This document shows positions 1 through 10,978 of a DNA stretch of 64,000 bases, piece after piece. A program made the position numbers and the translations under genes. The DNA comes from Alitta virens (lineage: Eukaryota > Annelida > Polychaeta > Phyllodocida > Nereididae), in contig OW028585.1 in assembly GCA_932294295.1 (NCBI GenBank), forward strand, positions 13,982,771-14,046,770, written 5' to 3'. Below the pieces are notes generated by a model, which was not told the origin of the DNA, did no database searches, and saw only the letters and a program-made list of their open reading frames with translations. Each line of letters begins with the position of its first letter. The first letter of the stretch is position 1.

Positions 1-384
1 TGCATGGCAAAGAGTCCAATATAATATTTTTCTATATTTGATTAAAGTCCAATACAGCTTTTATAAATCCAATAAAATTCTACATTGAACCACTTTCCAT
101 CCACCATTTGTTATATTGAGACAGAAAAGCCCTGTAACAGTTTCTGATTGGACAGTCACATCAAAAAGGGATAAATATCATTATTTCTGTCCAATATATA
201 TTTATTTTGTCATTTTAGTATGTTTCACTTAGCATAGCCACCGAAACATCCACAATTATATTGATAATTAATGATTTATTGGTTTATTAATTAAAATATA
301 TTAAATGGGCAGCAACATCAGCTAAAATGTTTTTGCAGATGTCCTATGACAATACAAAACGAAAATATATTTACGGCATTTATT
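1..384. other. AT-rich non-coding stretch
   Basis: No open frame with protein-like composition, no tRNA box and no terminal inverted repeat was seen before the AGAGG array. Nothing recognisable. Confidence 0.5.
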
Positions 385-613
385 GAGAGGAGAGGAGAGG
401 AGAGGAGAGGAGAGGAGAGGAGAGGAGAGGAGAGGAGAGGAGAGGAGAGGAGAGGAGAGGAGAGGAGAGGAGAGGAGAGGAGAGGAGAGGAGAGGAGAGG
501 AGAGGAGAGGAGAGGAGAGGAGAGGAGAGGAGAGGAGAGGAGAGGAGAGGAGAGGAGAGGAGAGGAGAGGAGAGGAGAGGAGAGGAGAGGAGAGGAGAGG
601 AGAGGAGAGGAGA
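385..613. repeat. (AGAGG)n microsatellite
   Basis: About 45 uninterrupted copies of the pentamer AGAGG, with no visible substitutions. The open frames across it on both strands (poly ERRGE or SPLLS) exist only because a 5-bp repeat without stops is open in every frame; they are not genes. The lack of interruptions suggests recent expansion. Confidence 0.97.
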
Positions 614-1026
614 TAACATGCTGGGCTGACATCATCCTGACATCTTGTCGATGTTAAAAAGATAACAATTAAGTTAACATATATTTATCAAATGGTTAAA
701 TAATCTTCAGGAGAATTGTTCGATGTTTACCAATACAATCGGTTGCAGAGTAATTATATTTCATCATATATCTAGTTCAGTGATGTTACTTTCATACTAA
801 GGTTAAAAATATCGCCCATTACCATCAATTCATGGTTTTCTGCAAATCCACATTGTACATGGATAGAATAATACATGATAAGCATAATGTGTTTGAACCG
901 TTGGTGATTTTGTTATTGCATGTCAGACCATCATATTACCAGTACATGTAATACAGAAGGGGCGAAATTCTTTGGGATGCCCTTGGATCTTGCGAAAGAG
1001 ATATCACCTCAATCAAATATGAAATT
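614..1026. other. non-coding stretch
   Basis: AT-rich sequence without recognisable genes or repeats between the AGAGG array and a hairpin MITE. Confidence 0.45.
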
Positions 1027-1169
1027 ACTACATGGCCAAATGTGCCACATGCGTTTTCCATGAGAAGGATAAACGCATGGAAAATGCATGGGTTTTTAGC
1101 TAATCATAAAAAGGCAAAAACCATGCGTTTTCCAAGGAAAACGCACGTGGCACAATTGGCCATGTAGTA
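1027..1169. mobile_element. hairpin MITE (ACTACATGGCC ends), copy 1
   Basis: The two ends are inverted copies: the left begins ACTACATGGCCAAATGTGCC and the right ends in the reverse complement (GGCCATGTAGT). The interior is also largely self-complementary (CATGCGTTTTCC against GGAAAACGCA). At about 143 bp with no coding capacity it is a foldback MITE. A second copy lies at 58,685-58,839 inside the last intron of gene B. Confidence 0.8.
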
Positions 1170-1310
1170 CAAGAGGAACAACAAACATCCATCGATTTCA
1201 AGTCACAAGAAGATTTAGTCTGACTCTTTGAATGGTGCAAATTGTAACTACTATACTTCTATACATATATGTCAAACCATTATGCTTTCACAAAGTATTT
1301 ATATAAAAAG

Positions 1311-1494
1311 GGGTGAGGGCCTAGCTCATTGGTAGCGCACTGGGCTTCCAACCACTGGGTCCCGGGTTCGATTCCCGGTCAAGCCTAAGTTGGATGGCTG
1401 TTTCATCCATCATCTCATTGCCATATGGTCCTTGCCTGTCCAAATTACCCCATCAGGTGCAGAAGTACGTGACATAAAGCCTTGATCCACCCAT
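1311..1494 (+). mobile_element. tRNA-derived SINE, family 1
   Basis: The head is tRNA-like: an A-box segment (TAGCTCATTGGTAGCGC), an anticodon-arm-like segment and a B box (GGGTTCGATTCCC) starting in the GGGCCTAGCTC head. A conserved tRNA-unrelated body follows (TTGGATGGCTGTTTCATCC, then CAGGTGCAGAAGTACG and AAAGCC). At least six other copies of the body occur in the window on both strands, so this is a retroposon rather than a functional tRNA gene. Confidence 0.88.
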
Positions 1495-1615
1495 TTGTAT
1501 AAATATCAACCTATTATACTTCCGTAAAACATGCACCTTGAACATTCACCAATTATACTTCATAATGAGCTACAAAAATCAACGTATTATACTCCATTAC
1601 TCCGATACAACCCAA

Positions 1616-1684
<69 letters not shown>
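1616..1684. repeat. (TTA)n microsatellite
   Basis: About 22 perfect TTA trinucleotides. The overlapping open frame (poly-Leu) is an artefact of the repeat. Confidence 0.95.
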
Positions 1685-3119
1685 GTTTATTCCTACCTCA
1701 AATAGCTATCATTGGTTATAACTACTATACTTATACTTACACAGGCCGTTGATGTAAATGCTGCCTTCGGTCGTCGCCAGATAAAAACTATTTCGTCTCT
1801 TCTTTGGCTCGAAGGAGCCTGTTGGGATTGCAACAGCCCCTGTGGGAGTAGTCATGTTCATCCCCCCTCCTTGTAGTACCCCTCTAGCTTACTCCTTAAG
1901 GCCTTACTCCTAGAGGATCTACTCCTTTGTGTCCTACTCCCCAAGGAGTCATACTTAGGAAGTTAGCTGCCCCTGATGAGTAGAGATATGTGTAGCACCA
2001 CATATCAACATGTCTTCCAGAGCTGTTTGATGTTAGATCAGAACTGGTGGGCATTATGTGGAGATGACAGACAGACCACCTGTAAATATAAGAAGTGTCA
2101 GTGCATTAATTCGGGTATAGTGCAGTATAGCGGACCCAAATGTATGCCCATATTTGGCGTCCATTAAATATTTAAAAATATTAAAATATTTTTGCCAATT
2201 TGTTCGATCATAGAAGAGGAATAATATTTGTGTAGCACAGCAGGGGTTTAGGGGCGGTAGCCCCCGATAAAAGAAAAATAATAAACGATGTTTTGTCTTG
2301 AATGTGACGTCATTCATTGGATTCAGGGATATGATGTCATAGGCATGACAAAAAGGCTTGCTACATAAGGTCATAAATTTGGGTCCTCTTTTCTGTACTT
2401 TTCCTATTAATTCTGTATCGAACATATTTAGACTTGAATCACCATCACAAACGATAAATCACAGATATCCGTTTACATATTCGTTAAAAATTCAATAATG
2501 AAGCGAGTAGAGCAGTTAATTGAGCATTTAAGTTTATTGCTGCCACGAATATTTTATTTCCATTGCAAAGCTGCATACGATACAATTTGTATGCATTGGT
2601 ATGAGCCATTTTTATTTCAGTGCGTGTAATCGATATCGGCTGAATGCCGTTCGTGTTCGATTTACATCGGCCCAACATTGGATCAAGCAGGCAGACTATA
2701 TGGACTTTATTTGGCTATATTTGATGTCTCGATAACAAAATGCAGTAAAAGTAATTTAACGTGTTTAATTCGTTCAAATTTTAAAGCAAATTCAACCCGT
2801 GATTGGTGCTACCTGGTTGAAATGGCATCCACCAAGGCAAAAATTGCGCCCACTTTTATCAAATCATCTAAATTGGAAGCTACTGGATGTCTACATTGCC
2901 TTGGGTTCATATGTGCATTTATGATATGTAACTCATGTGTAAACTCAGAGGAATTGAAGTAAGTGTTAAATCTGCTAATGTGTTAATTCTATTTAAAAAA
3001 AGAAAAATTTGAAATATGGTGTCCTTAACTGGGGACAACACATGGCAACATTTCCCAAAATGGCCAGTTGTCCAATTTCCAGAACATAGAACAACTTTAT
3101 TTGTCCAATGTATTAACTA
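1685..3119. other. non-coding stretch, possible transposon debris
   Basis: No supported gene. A short G/C-rich segment near 2,245-2,275 (GGGGTTTAGGGGCGGTAGCC) looks like the conserved part of a dispersed repeat. An open frame at 2,678-2,959 followed by GTAAGT could be read as an exon, but no acceptor-bounded partner exon or known domain supports it. Confidence 0.4.
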
Positions 3120-3372
3120 CACTGGATCTGAAGCTTAGTCAGCTTATGATAGTGACCAGCTGCTACAGGCTTTTGTAGGATATTGTAATTGCCTCAGCAT
3201 AGACACCGAGTACAAGGCATATCCAATTTAACGTCTCATGCGATTGACATCCAGCGGCTCGGATGTAGCTCATGAAGAGTGCCTGGGCCAGGGATCAAAC
3301 CCAAGACCTTCGAAAGAGCTGGCCAATGTGGAACTGGCGAATGCCTTAACCGCTATTCCACCCGGCTGCTTT
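3120..3372 (-). mobile_element. tRNA-derived SINE, family 2
   Basis: Read on the minus strand it has a tRNA-like head (GGTTAAGGC near 3,349, and a B-box-like GGGTTTGATCCC near 3,295), then a body with CATGAGCTACATCC, a 'cgcatgagacgttaaattgg' type segment and TGTCTATGCTGAGGC. The same body recurs at 13.5, 15.4, 16.9, 23.6, 39.5 and 41.1 kb. Confidence 0.78.
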
Positions 3373-3689
3373 TAAAGTTACAAATCGCTCAGAACTTAAA
3401 TCCAGTAATTCTATAAAAGCCCTTCCTATTTTATATGACCTTTGAACTTCGGCTGTCTATCACTCTGACAAATTGGAGACAATTTAAGGGGAGGCTGCCG
3501 TTAATTTGGTAGGGCTGTTTATCACTTTGCGTTGTTTATCATTTTGCAGCCTTGTTCATCATTCTAATGATGTTGGCATTATCTTTTGCTCTGCCTGGAA
3601 CAGCTAGGTTTTGCCCAGAATTAAAGTAGAAATAACAATGGCTGTATGGACATGGCGTTATTCATACTGTTTAATGCATATCAATTGCT

Positions 3690-3796
3690 CAGATAGCATT
3701 CCAAATCGTATCAACGTTGGCGAGATGTCGGCAATGTTGTACCGACAGTGGCCGATATAGAAACGACACTGGCCCGATTTAGAATGCCATCTGGGT
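3690..3796. mobile_element. hairpin MITE (CAGATAGCATTCCAAATCG)
   Basis: Starts CAGATAGCATTCCAAATCG and ends with the inverted counterpart (CGATTTAGAATGCCATCTG). The interior is rich in ATGTCGGC and GGCCGATAT words that pair across the centre. One of at least five full-length copies in the window. Confidence 0.82.
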
Positions 3797-3814
3797 GAGT
3801 CTCGAAATCTTTTA

Positions 3815-4475
3815 TGTCCTTACAAAACTTGCACTGGGCTTCTCCTCTTTGGGGATAGCTCTAGGTTACTCAAATGCTTATGAGGTGTTTTAAAGTTTTG
3901 CCACATTTAGTAAGGGGTATAGACAATTGCTCAATGTCATATTTTTGATCTTGTAATGTCAGAAAATATCAGTGTCTGAATTATTGAGAGGGTGCATGCT
4001 GCAAGGCTTGTTCTGAGAAACACATATCACAGAAGCCAGATGGCAGAAAAGTTTACAAATAAGATATTTTCCAACAACTAAACCTCTGAAGCCACAGAAA
4101 ATATAATATTTGCAGAGAATCCTCATTCAGTGTTTTCTATACATGCATATATATATTATGGTATTGGATGATAAGAAGGTTGGTTTCAGTTTTGATCCAG
4201 CAAGGTCATAAAATTAAAACAGAGATATATAATGGTATTCCAGAGAGACCTTTTGAATCTACATCTAATCTGGAAAAAATCACATGATTGTCAGGGAGAT
4301 GGGCGAGTTAATAAGACAGAAAAGACAGAAAATTGATCAGAATTCAAAATGGCACTTTCCACCTCAAAGGTGTCGATGGCCTATTTAGGATTATTATTAA
4401 TTGTGTGTGTATGATTGCAGCTGCATGTGATCACTGTCAATTGAGGTAATAACAAAAGAGGTAGCAGTAGCCCTG
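3815..4475 (+). mobile_element. non-autonomous TIR element, partial copy
   Basis: Shares long similarity, in opposite orientation, with the element at 38,449-39,403. Matching segments include AACTTGCACTGGGCTTCTCC at the left and AGAGGTAGCAGT at the right. The outer terminal repeats seen in the 38.4-kb copy are not clear here. No reading frame is shared between the two copies, so it is probably non-coding. Confidence 0.75.
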
Positions 4476-4643
4476 TCCTCTTAGCAATCCTGATGTGAAT
4501 GACCCCTTGGTGGTTAACGCGTCATTAACCTCAACCTAAAACTACCATTTTACACATCCATATTTATAGATAATCTGATCTGACAGGATCTATCAGTTTC
4601 TTTGGAAATGCCCAGAAAGCTCACCATTGCAGTATATGTAAAG

Positions 4644-4745
4644 TGTGTGTGGGTGTGTGATTAGGGCTTTACGTCCTGTATTTCTGCACCTGATGGGCTA
4701 ATTAGGACAGGCAGGGACCATGGCAATGAAATGAGGGATGAAACA
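4644..4745 (-). mobile_element. tRNA-derived SINE, family 1, 5'-truncated
   Basis: Only the 3' body is present (AGGGCTTTACGTCCTG to GATGAAACAG on the plus strand). It is flanked by a perfect 15-bp target-site duplication, GCAGTATATGTAAAG, at 4,629-4,643 and 4,746-4,760, which defines the insertion exactly. Confidence 0.92.
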
Positions 4746-4760
4746 GCAGTATATGTAAAG

Positions 4761-5549
4761 CAACCTTTGTTTTTATGTAGCCTTTGTATTTCAACAAAAG
4801 GGCTTGCATGCTTATCTTATGATCAGCAAATTCAGTGCTGTGCTCAAAAATCCAAATTTGTATTGTAATTCATTTGTATTATGGGTTCTTAAAATAAATA
4901 ATAAAACGGTATCATGAAATAAGTCTACACTAGCTATAGCCTGGTGTCCTTAAATCATCATATATCATTAGAAGCTGTGATTTTAATGATGAACAATCAC
5001 TTTCTAGATGCTTATGCACAGCACTGTAACTGCATTTACAGATTAAGACACCACACAATATGAGTGATTATACACCCAACAGCTGTGAAAAGCATATAAG
5101 TGAAATATACAGATTCATTCCTTATTCTAGGGTGTTGCCAGTTTGTGATTATTATATGTCTCAGATCCTTCATCTCAGTTCCTATGCTGGGACAGATTAA
5201 AGACTCCACGGAACATGACATGAATACAAAATAGACAACCTAGCCTGTATTTAGTGTGTGTGGGGTTATCATTCATTTCTGTAATTCTTTGCATTTAGAT
5301 ATATTGTCATCTTCACTTGATGGATTTGTTTTCTCTTTATTATTTCTATATTTTTCATAATTCTGGTAACATGGTACACTATAGAGAAATTTAAAACAGA
5401 AATACAGAAGAAAGCTAATTAAAGTTTGTGTTATCTCATGATATTAAGTGTATTCAGTATAGATGAGCATCAGTCAGAGACAGATGTAATGATGTGATGA
5501 CAAGGTTTGGAGTCCACACCACGTTAGTTCACCCAATGAGTGGGTATGT
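4761..5549. other. non-coding stretch with SINE-2 fragment
   Basis: No gene seen. Positions 5,485-5,545 resemble the family-2 SINE body on the minus strand (TTTGGAGTCCACACCACG) and lead directly into a GATA array. Confidence 0.45.
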
Positions 5550-5868
5550 TGATAGCTAAATAGATTGATAGATAGACAGATAGATAAATAGTTAGAAAGA
5601 TAGATAGGTAGATAGATAGTCAGAAAGATAGATGGTCAGAAAGATAGATAGATAGATAGATAGATATATAGGTAGGTAGGTAGATAGATAGATATATAGA
5701 TAGGTAGGTCAGAAAGATAGATAGATAGATAGATAGGTAGATAGAAAGATAGTTGGTAAGATAGATAGATATATAGATAGATAGGGAGATAAATAGATAG
5801 ATAGATAGATGGATAGATAAATAGATAGATTGATTGATGGCTAGATAAGTTACTAGGTAGATAGATTG
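5550..5868. repeat. (GATA)n microsatellite, imperfect
   Basis: About 320 bp of GATA with GGTA, GAAA and GACA variants. The minus-strand open frame rich in Ile-Tyr-Leu-Ser is a by-product of the repeat. Confidence 0.95.
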
Positions 5869-6404
5869 AGAACTGTTTTCCATTGCCCTTCCAGCAAACC
5901 TAACTCTGTTGTCTGGGAATAAACAGTGTGGGTTTATTAAATCAAACTCCAGGGACAAAAACTAAAAAAAGAAAGTTTCATTTGAAAATGGAAAAGCTTT
6001 CCTGTGTTCCTGTTGAGTGGGAAACAATAATTGCATTTTTCAGGGACGTTAATCTGACATAAAGAGTTGGTTTTCCAGCTAATGAACTGGTTGATTACTT
6101 TGTCATTGGAAAAAGGCTGAAAAAGAAAAAAGAAAAAGACAGACAGTTTTGTCAGTTGAAAAACAGCACAAGATATCTTCCTACTCGATAATATAACATT
6201 GGATTACAAAACATTATGAATATCACTTGATACTAACACACTGTCTACAAAATGATAAATTTACTTTCATTTGGCATTTCATGCTTGAATGGAACTTACG
6301 TTTATTTGGGGATTTTAAAAGAAGATAATTACCTACATGATTTATATCATGAAGTTGGAATATTAAAGGCTACTATTATAGACAGAATGACATTTCACAA
6401 GGCA
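5869..6404. other. non-coding stretch between two tetranucleotide arrays
   Basis: AT-rich, no gene or repeat family recognised. Confidence 0.4.
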
Positions 6405-6715
6405 GATCTATCTATCTAACTATCTCTTTATCTCTCTCTATTTATCTATCTATCTATCTTTCTATCTATCTCTCTATCTATATATCTATCTATCTATCTA
6501 TCTACCTATCTAACTATCTCTCTGTCTATCTATCTATCTCTCTATCTATCTCTCTGTCTATCTATCTATCAATCCAGCTATCTATCTCTCTATCTATCTC
6601 TCTATATATCTATCTATATATCTATCTATCTATCTATATATCTATCTATCTATATATTTATCTATCTATCTATCGATCCATCCATCCATCTATCCATCTA
6701 TCCAACTATTTCCTA
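6405..6715. repeat. (ATCT)n microsatellite, imperfect
   Basis: About 310 bp of ATCT with CTCT, ATAT and ATCC variants. It is the complement of the 5.55-kb GATA array, so the two arrays form an inverted pair around 540 bp of unique sequence. Confidence 0.95.
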
Positions 6716-6719
6716 TCTC

Positions 6720-7010
6720 TGAAGGCCCCCGATTCGAAAACCAGTCCAGAAATGCTTTTTTGTAAATGATTTTGTTGGGTCCTAGATAGCATATGGCCAA
6801 TATTATCTGCTCACCTGCTGCAAGCCAATCAGTATGCTTCATTGTCATCCAGCATGTGTATATGTTGGATGGCTGGAGTGTATATTGGATGTTTGCAGTA
6901 TCAGCAGTGGTGGAGAATATAAGCAATGGTGAATGGTGTGTCGTCCAACATAGAGTTTTGTGGGATTTGGAAATCATTCCTTATCCCACAAAACTTTATG
7001 TTGGACTCTT
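6720..7010 (-). mobile_element. dispersed element related to the 9.9-10.4 kb element
   Basis: Its reverse complement matches the flanks of the 20-bp minisatellite at 10 kb: ATCCCACAAAACTCTATGTT with CACACCATTCACCATTGCTT here, against CACAAAACTCTGTTGGATGA with CACCATCCACCATTGCTT there. It also shares the GAAGCAT..TGATTGGCT..GCAGC end. Only one or two copies of the ATCCAACATAC motif are present here, so this is the unexpanded version. Confidence 0.7.
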
Positions 7011-7306
7011 AACAATCCACTATTGATATTAGACAGATTTTGTTGGCGTCAGGCTGACGTCGGACCAAGATCAGTCCAATGGGGGCAATAGCGGCCACAT
7101 AACGGCCCGATTTGGAATGAGTCCTTGCATGATAATTCATAAAGAAGACCTCACCCGTGGGATGAATGCTTAACATGCTGTGGATTCCAAATATTACTAT
7201 TTGATCTTCAATATCTCTGTGTGTGTGTGCAGTTGGTATTATAAGTGGATTAAACACAACATTGAGAGCATACAATATATAATGGTGATATTTCTGTCAA
7301 TTTGCA

Positions 7307-7478
7307 GGGGGATGAGAGCTTCTAACCACTGGGTCCTGGGTTCAATTCCCGGTCGAACCTAAGTTGGATGGCTGTTTTATCCTTCGTCTCACTGCCATGG
7401 TCCCTACCTGTCCCAATTAGCTCCAATAGGTGCAAAAATACAGGACGTAAAGCCCTAATCCACCCACCCACCCATCTA
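7307..7478 (+). mobile_element. tRNA-derived SINE, family 1
   Basis: The B box GGGTTCAATTCCCGG and the family-1 body are intact; the A-box end of the tRNA head is deleted or truncated. It is flanked by a 10-bp target-site duplication TCAATTTGCA (7,297-7,306 and 7,479-7,488). Confidence 0.9.
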
Positions 7479-7540
7479 TCAATTTGCATTGGTGATATTT
7501 GGTCTGCCCAGATATCATGTGAATCCCTTTATTACGTGTA

Positions 7541-7648
7541 TTTCAGTTCATGCATTTCAGTTCATGCATTTCAGTTCATGCATTTCAGTTCATGTATTTC
7601 AGTTCATGTATTTCAGTTCATGTATTTCAGTTCATGTATTTCAGTTCT
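7541..7648. repeat. 15-bp minisatellite
   Basis: About seven tandem copies of TTTCAGTTCATGTAT, changing from a GCAT to a GTAT version along the array. The open frame across it simply reflects the 15-bp (3n) unit. Confidence 0.93.
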
Positions 7649-7654
7649 TATATC

Positions 7655-7900
7655 CCAGACTCTCGTAAGCCGTACACATGAATTTGGCAGCAGTGCATTT
7701 CCAAGCGGATCAATCTATCCCTCAGTGAATCATTTTGCGCGGACGTTGTATTGCCTTTGAGAACATGGCTGTGCATGCAAACTATTCTACTGGGTAAAAC
7801 AACAAGATCTAGAGATCTAGAGATAGAACAACAGTGTTTCAGCATGCCATATGTTGCTCACATTGGGAAATACGCATGCTGAGAAATGCGAAATAGAACA
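7655..7900. repeat. dispersed repeat, inverted copy at 17.72-17.94 kb
   Basis: Contains TTTCCAAGCGGATCAATCTA, CCTCAGTGAATCATTTTG, GTATTGCCTTTGAG and CATATGTTGCTCACATTGGG, each found reverse-complemented at 17,720-17,945. No protein is recognisable; probably a mobile-element remnant. Confidence 0.75.
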
Positions 7901-8059
7901 TTTTCAAGCCTCAGACGTATTTTTTTAGCTTAATTGCTAAGCCTTATCAGTCTCTCCTGAGAACTTCAAGCCTCAGGACTCGACACCTCATTCAATTTTT
8001 TCATTTAATGAAACTATTTATATTTATGCTAAAATAGAAAAAGCAATATATCCTTCGGT

Positions 8060-8510
8060 TGTCAACGAAATGTTCATAAAAAATGAAGATATCCATGCCA
8101 GAAATGCTCGTTACAAATTGTCATTTAGAGTTCAATTTTATAGGTCCAATAAGTCACACACAAAAAAAGATATATACAGAGGAGTCATGTGCTTTAATTC
8201 TTTAAGTAAATTCGTTGATTATAATTGTACTTTTACAACATTGAATAAAAGACATATTCTTTTATTTAAGAACAATTTATAGAAACTGAAATTATTTAGA
8301 TTAAAATCGCTTATTTCAGGAGCCAATACAAGTAATTTTGTTTATACTATATTATCTTGTAAATGTATACTTTTATGGTTTTTTTTTTTTTGGCCAAATA
8401 CACCCAGGTGTCAGGCCATATTGTAACCATAATTATTTCTCTTTTCATTCTCTTTTCATTTTAATGGTCGTGCTGACGGTTACAATAAATACTTTAACTC
8501 GAACTTGAAT
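8060..8510 (+). mobile_element. LINE 3' end fragment
   Basis: A 70-codon frame (8,070-8,282) has the composition and motif layout of the extreme C-terminus of a non-LTR retrotransposon ORF2: an H/N-A-R-N motif, then Y-R-G-V-x-C-F-N-S-L, then a Lys-rich helix ending LFKNNL. AT-rich 3' flank with a T-run follows. Assignment rests on pattern only. Confidence 0.6.
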
Positions 8511-8787
8511 TCAAGTACAAAATATGACAAGCAAAAAAAAAGCATTATTATTTGTATCTTGAGTGTATGAAAGGCAAAAAACAATCATATTAAAAATATC
8601 CCATTGTAGTACACTAGTGTTTGAAGTTGATTTATATATCATACTGTTTTATGCTTGCATCTGTTACAAAACATTCACCTAAATAGTAACTGCTCAACTG
8701 ACTCAGATGGTCAAAACTGGAACTTACAAAATCTCTCATCTTATCTTATCTTTGTCACACCAAAGATTCATAGTACATTAAAATAAG

Positions 8788-8936
8788 AGAAAGTGGGTGG
8801 GTGGATTAGGGCTTTACGTCCTGTATTTCTGTACCTGATGGGCTAATTAGGACAGGCAGGGACCATGGCAATGAGATGAAGGATGAAACAGTCATCCAAC
8901 TTTGGCTCGACAGGGAATTGAACCCGGGACCCAGTG
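8788..8936 (-). mobile_element. tRNA-derived SINE, family 1
   Basis: The body plus B box (complement of TTGAACCCGGGACCCAG) lies between a perfect 13-bp target-site duplication ACATTAAAATAAG (8,775-8,787 and 8,937-8,949). The head is truncated just past the B box. Confidence 0.92.
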
Positions 8937-8949
8937 ACATTAAAATAAG

Positions 8950-9490
8950 CTGTGCTTACCTACACGTAAAAAGGCAATGTCAAGGACAAATTTGATGCTA
9001 GAAGTTTTAAATCATGAGATCACATGCATTGCTTTGTCCATATTTTGTAATAGACCCTCTTGTATGATAAAGTGGGCACTGGCAAATTGAAATTACATTC
9101 TTCCATTGTTTCTGACTGCATCCTTTGTTTTGTTTTAGCTGTAAAACCATTTCATGATGACTGGTAATTGGCAGGCAGGAAAGCTGCAAATATATATGGG
9201 AAGTTTGCACTGAACAATAATTTTCTTGCTCCCTGGGAAGGTGTTCCTGTGATAAGCTCTCATGCCATTTGGCCATTCAATACGTTAGCCCATATTATCA
9301 CCATTTCAAAGAATATATTGCCTTTTTGCCATTATGAGCATTGCCAGAGGACAGTTGTTTATTGTAGCCTAGTGGTTGTAAATGCATTGGCCAGTCAATA
9401 ACATGAGCATCTCCACTGCAGGTTCTGAGTTTGACTGTCAGCTTGGATATTCCTCATGAGCTTGAATGAGACAATGATATAAAGCCACAT
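8950..9490. other. non-coding stretch
   Basis: No gene or repeat family recognised. Confidence 0.4.
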
Positions 9491-9777
9491 TTAAGCTGCA
9501 TTTAGATTGAACTGTCTCCATGTACGTCAAGAATAGAAACAGTGCAGCTCTAATTAACCATCCACATTAGTCCGTCAAAGTATACGTTTCTAGTTTCTGT
9601 CGTACCCGCACACGTACCCGCACACGTATACGTAAACAGATTAATCTAAACGTGGCTTTACATTGAACCGTTTGCGTATTCGCTTGCGTATGCGTGTACG
9701 CCGATGAAAGAAATTGCTTCCATTTTTGACATGCATCTGTATGCACATGGTGATTGTTCAATGTAAATGCAGCTTAA
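9491..9777. mobile_element. MITE bounded by TTAA
   Basis: Ends are imperfect inverted copies: TTAAGCTGCATTTAGATTGA at the left, and its complement TTCAATGTAAATGCAGCTTAA-type end at the right. Both ends carry TTAA, compatible with a piggyBac-type target site. The interior holds ACACGTACCCGC and CGTATACG repeats. No coding capacity. Confidence 0.68.
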
Positions 9778-9889
9778 ATTGGGGTTTCCTGGGGTAAGCA
9801 AAAAACATTACAGAAACAGTAGATGGAGAGAACATGGAGTGTTTTTGGGATGAGGAAATATATATTTACCTCGGCCGATAACATTTTTC

Positions 9890-10375
9890 AAGAACCTCAC
9901 AAAACTCTGTTGGATGACACACCATCCACCATTGCTTGTAACCTCCACTCATTGTACAACATACTATGCAACCATCCAACATACTCTGCAGCTGTCCAAC
10001 ATACTCTGCAGCTGTCCAACATACACTGCAACTGTCCAACATACTCTGCAGCTGTCCAACATACACTGCAGCTGTCCAACATACACTGCAGCTGTCCAAC
10101 ATACACTGCAGCTGTCCAACATACTCTGCAGCTGTCCAACATACACTGCAGCTGTCCAACATACTCTGCAGCTGTTCAACATACACTGCAGCTGTCCAAC
10201 ATACTCTGCAGCTGTTCAACATACACTGCAGCGGTCCAACATACTCTGCAGCTGTCCAACATACTCTGCAGCTGTCCAACATACTCTGTGGCCATCCAAC
10301 ATGCACCCATGCATGATGCCATTGAAGCATTCTGATCGGCTCACTGCAGCTGGGTGGTGAGTATCAGCTGGGTCC
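9890..10375. mobile_element. dispersed element carrying an expanded minisatellite
   Basis: Its flanks (CACAAAACTCTGTTGGATGA at the left; CATTGAAGCATTCTGATCGG at the right) match the reverse complement of the element at 6.72-7.01 kb. The centre is replaced by the 20-bp tandem array. Confidence 0.7.
9959..10292. repeat. 20-bp minisatellite (PstI/PvuII-like unit)
   Basis: About 16 tandem copies of CTGCAGCTGTCCAACATACT with an ACT/ACACT alternation. Because 20 bp is not a multiple of 3, the array is open in several frames on both strands, giving four or more long but spurious frames. Confidence 0.95.
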
Positions 10376-10505
10376 CAGATAGCATTGCAAATCAGCCCAG
10401 CATCGTTTCCATGTTTCCATGTAGGCACACTCTCGTTGCAAGATCGCATTAACATCGCCAACATCGCGCCGATGTTGAAACGATTTGGAATGCTATTTGA
10501 GGTTG
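10374..10505. mobile_element. hairpin MITE (CAGATAGCATTCCAAATCG family)
   Basis: Left end CCCAGATAGCATTGCAAATC; right end CGATTTGGAATGCTATTTGA. The interior has ACATCGCGCCGATGTTGA. It abuts the minisatellite-bearing element. Confidence 0.8.
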
Positions 10506-10894
10506 CCTTGTGATAAAGCCACTGTTCAGTTGATACATCCGGTGGCTCTGCTGAAGATCCCATCCATGGAGTTAATTTCCAAAATTGTGTGGATTCCAAG
10601 CATCACTATCTCATTATAATAACATGAAACGTCATGTTCAGCTGTTAATTGTTCTTTTCTTAGACATAATGATGAGTGATAAAGACATTTTTTGATATGT
10701 TTTATGAGAAGTATGAACAATTAAATACTGGCTCGATGACTTAATTCTGATGTGGCGCGTTATCTCAGACAATGATGTAGTCGCAATTTGGAGGTACTGT
10801 GTTGAGGTTATATTCACTGGATTGTCAATGTCTCAATTCTATTTATATATATTAATTACATGAATAAATAAAACATTTCAAATAGGTACTATTG

Positions 10895-10978
10895 GTAAGT
10901 CCGGGAATCAAACCCGGGGTCTTCAGCAGATCTGGCCAATATAGCATTGATGCCTTTACCAGGAGGCCACCCAGCTGA
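10895..10978 (-). mobile_element. SINE family 2, tRNA-head fragment
   Basis: Minus-strand tRNA-like head only: CTGGGTGGCCTCCTGGTAAA at the 5' side and B-box-like GGGTTTGATTCCCGG. The body is missing. Confidence 0.65.

Noticed and set aside
318..657. Several overlapping open frames over the AGAGG array
   Set aside because: A stop-free 5-bp repeat is open in all frames; composition is two-letter periodic.
1311..1385. Functional tRNA gene
   Set aside because: A and B boxes are present, but the sequence continues into a body repeated many times and no clean acceptor stem pairing was found; it is a SINE head.
1531..1752. 73-codon frame with a poly-Leu stretch, looking like a membrane helix
   Set aside because: The Leu run is the (TTA)n microsatellite.
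2678..2962. 94-codon frame ending at a GTAAGT donor-like site
   Set aside because: No partner exon, no domain, and the flanks look like dispersed repeat; kept only as a note.
5620..5958. 112-codon minus-strand frame rich in IYLS, like a membrane protein
   Set aside because: Translation of the GATA array.
9823..10360. Four long frames on both strands with TLQLSNI or CWTAAEYVGQLQ repeats, like a repeat protein
   Set aside because: Produced by the 20-bp minisatellite, which is open in several frames at once.
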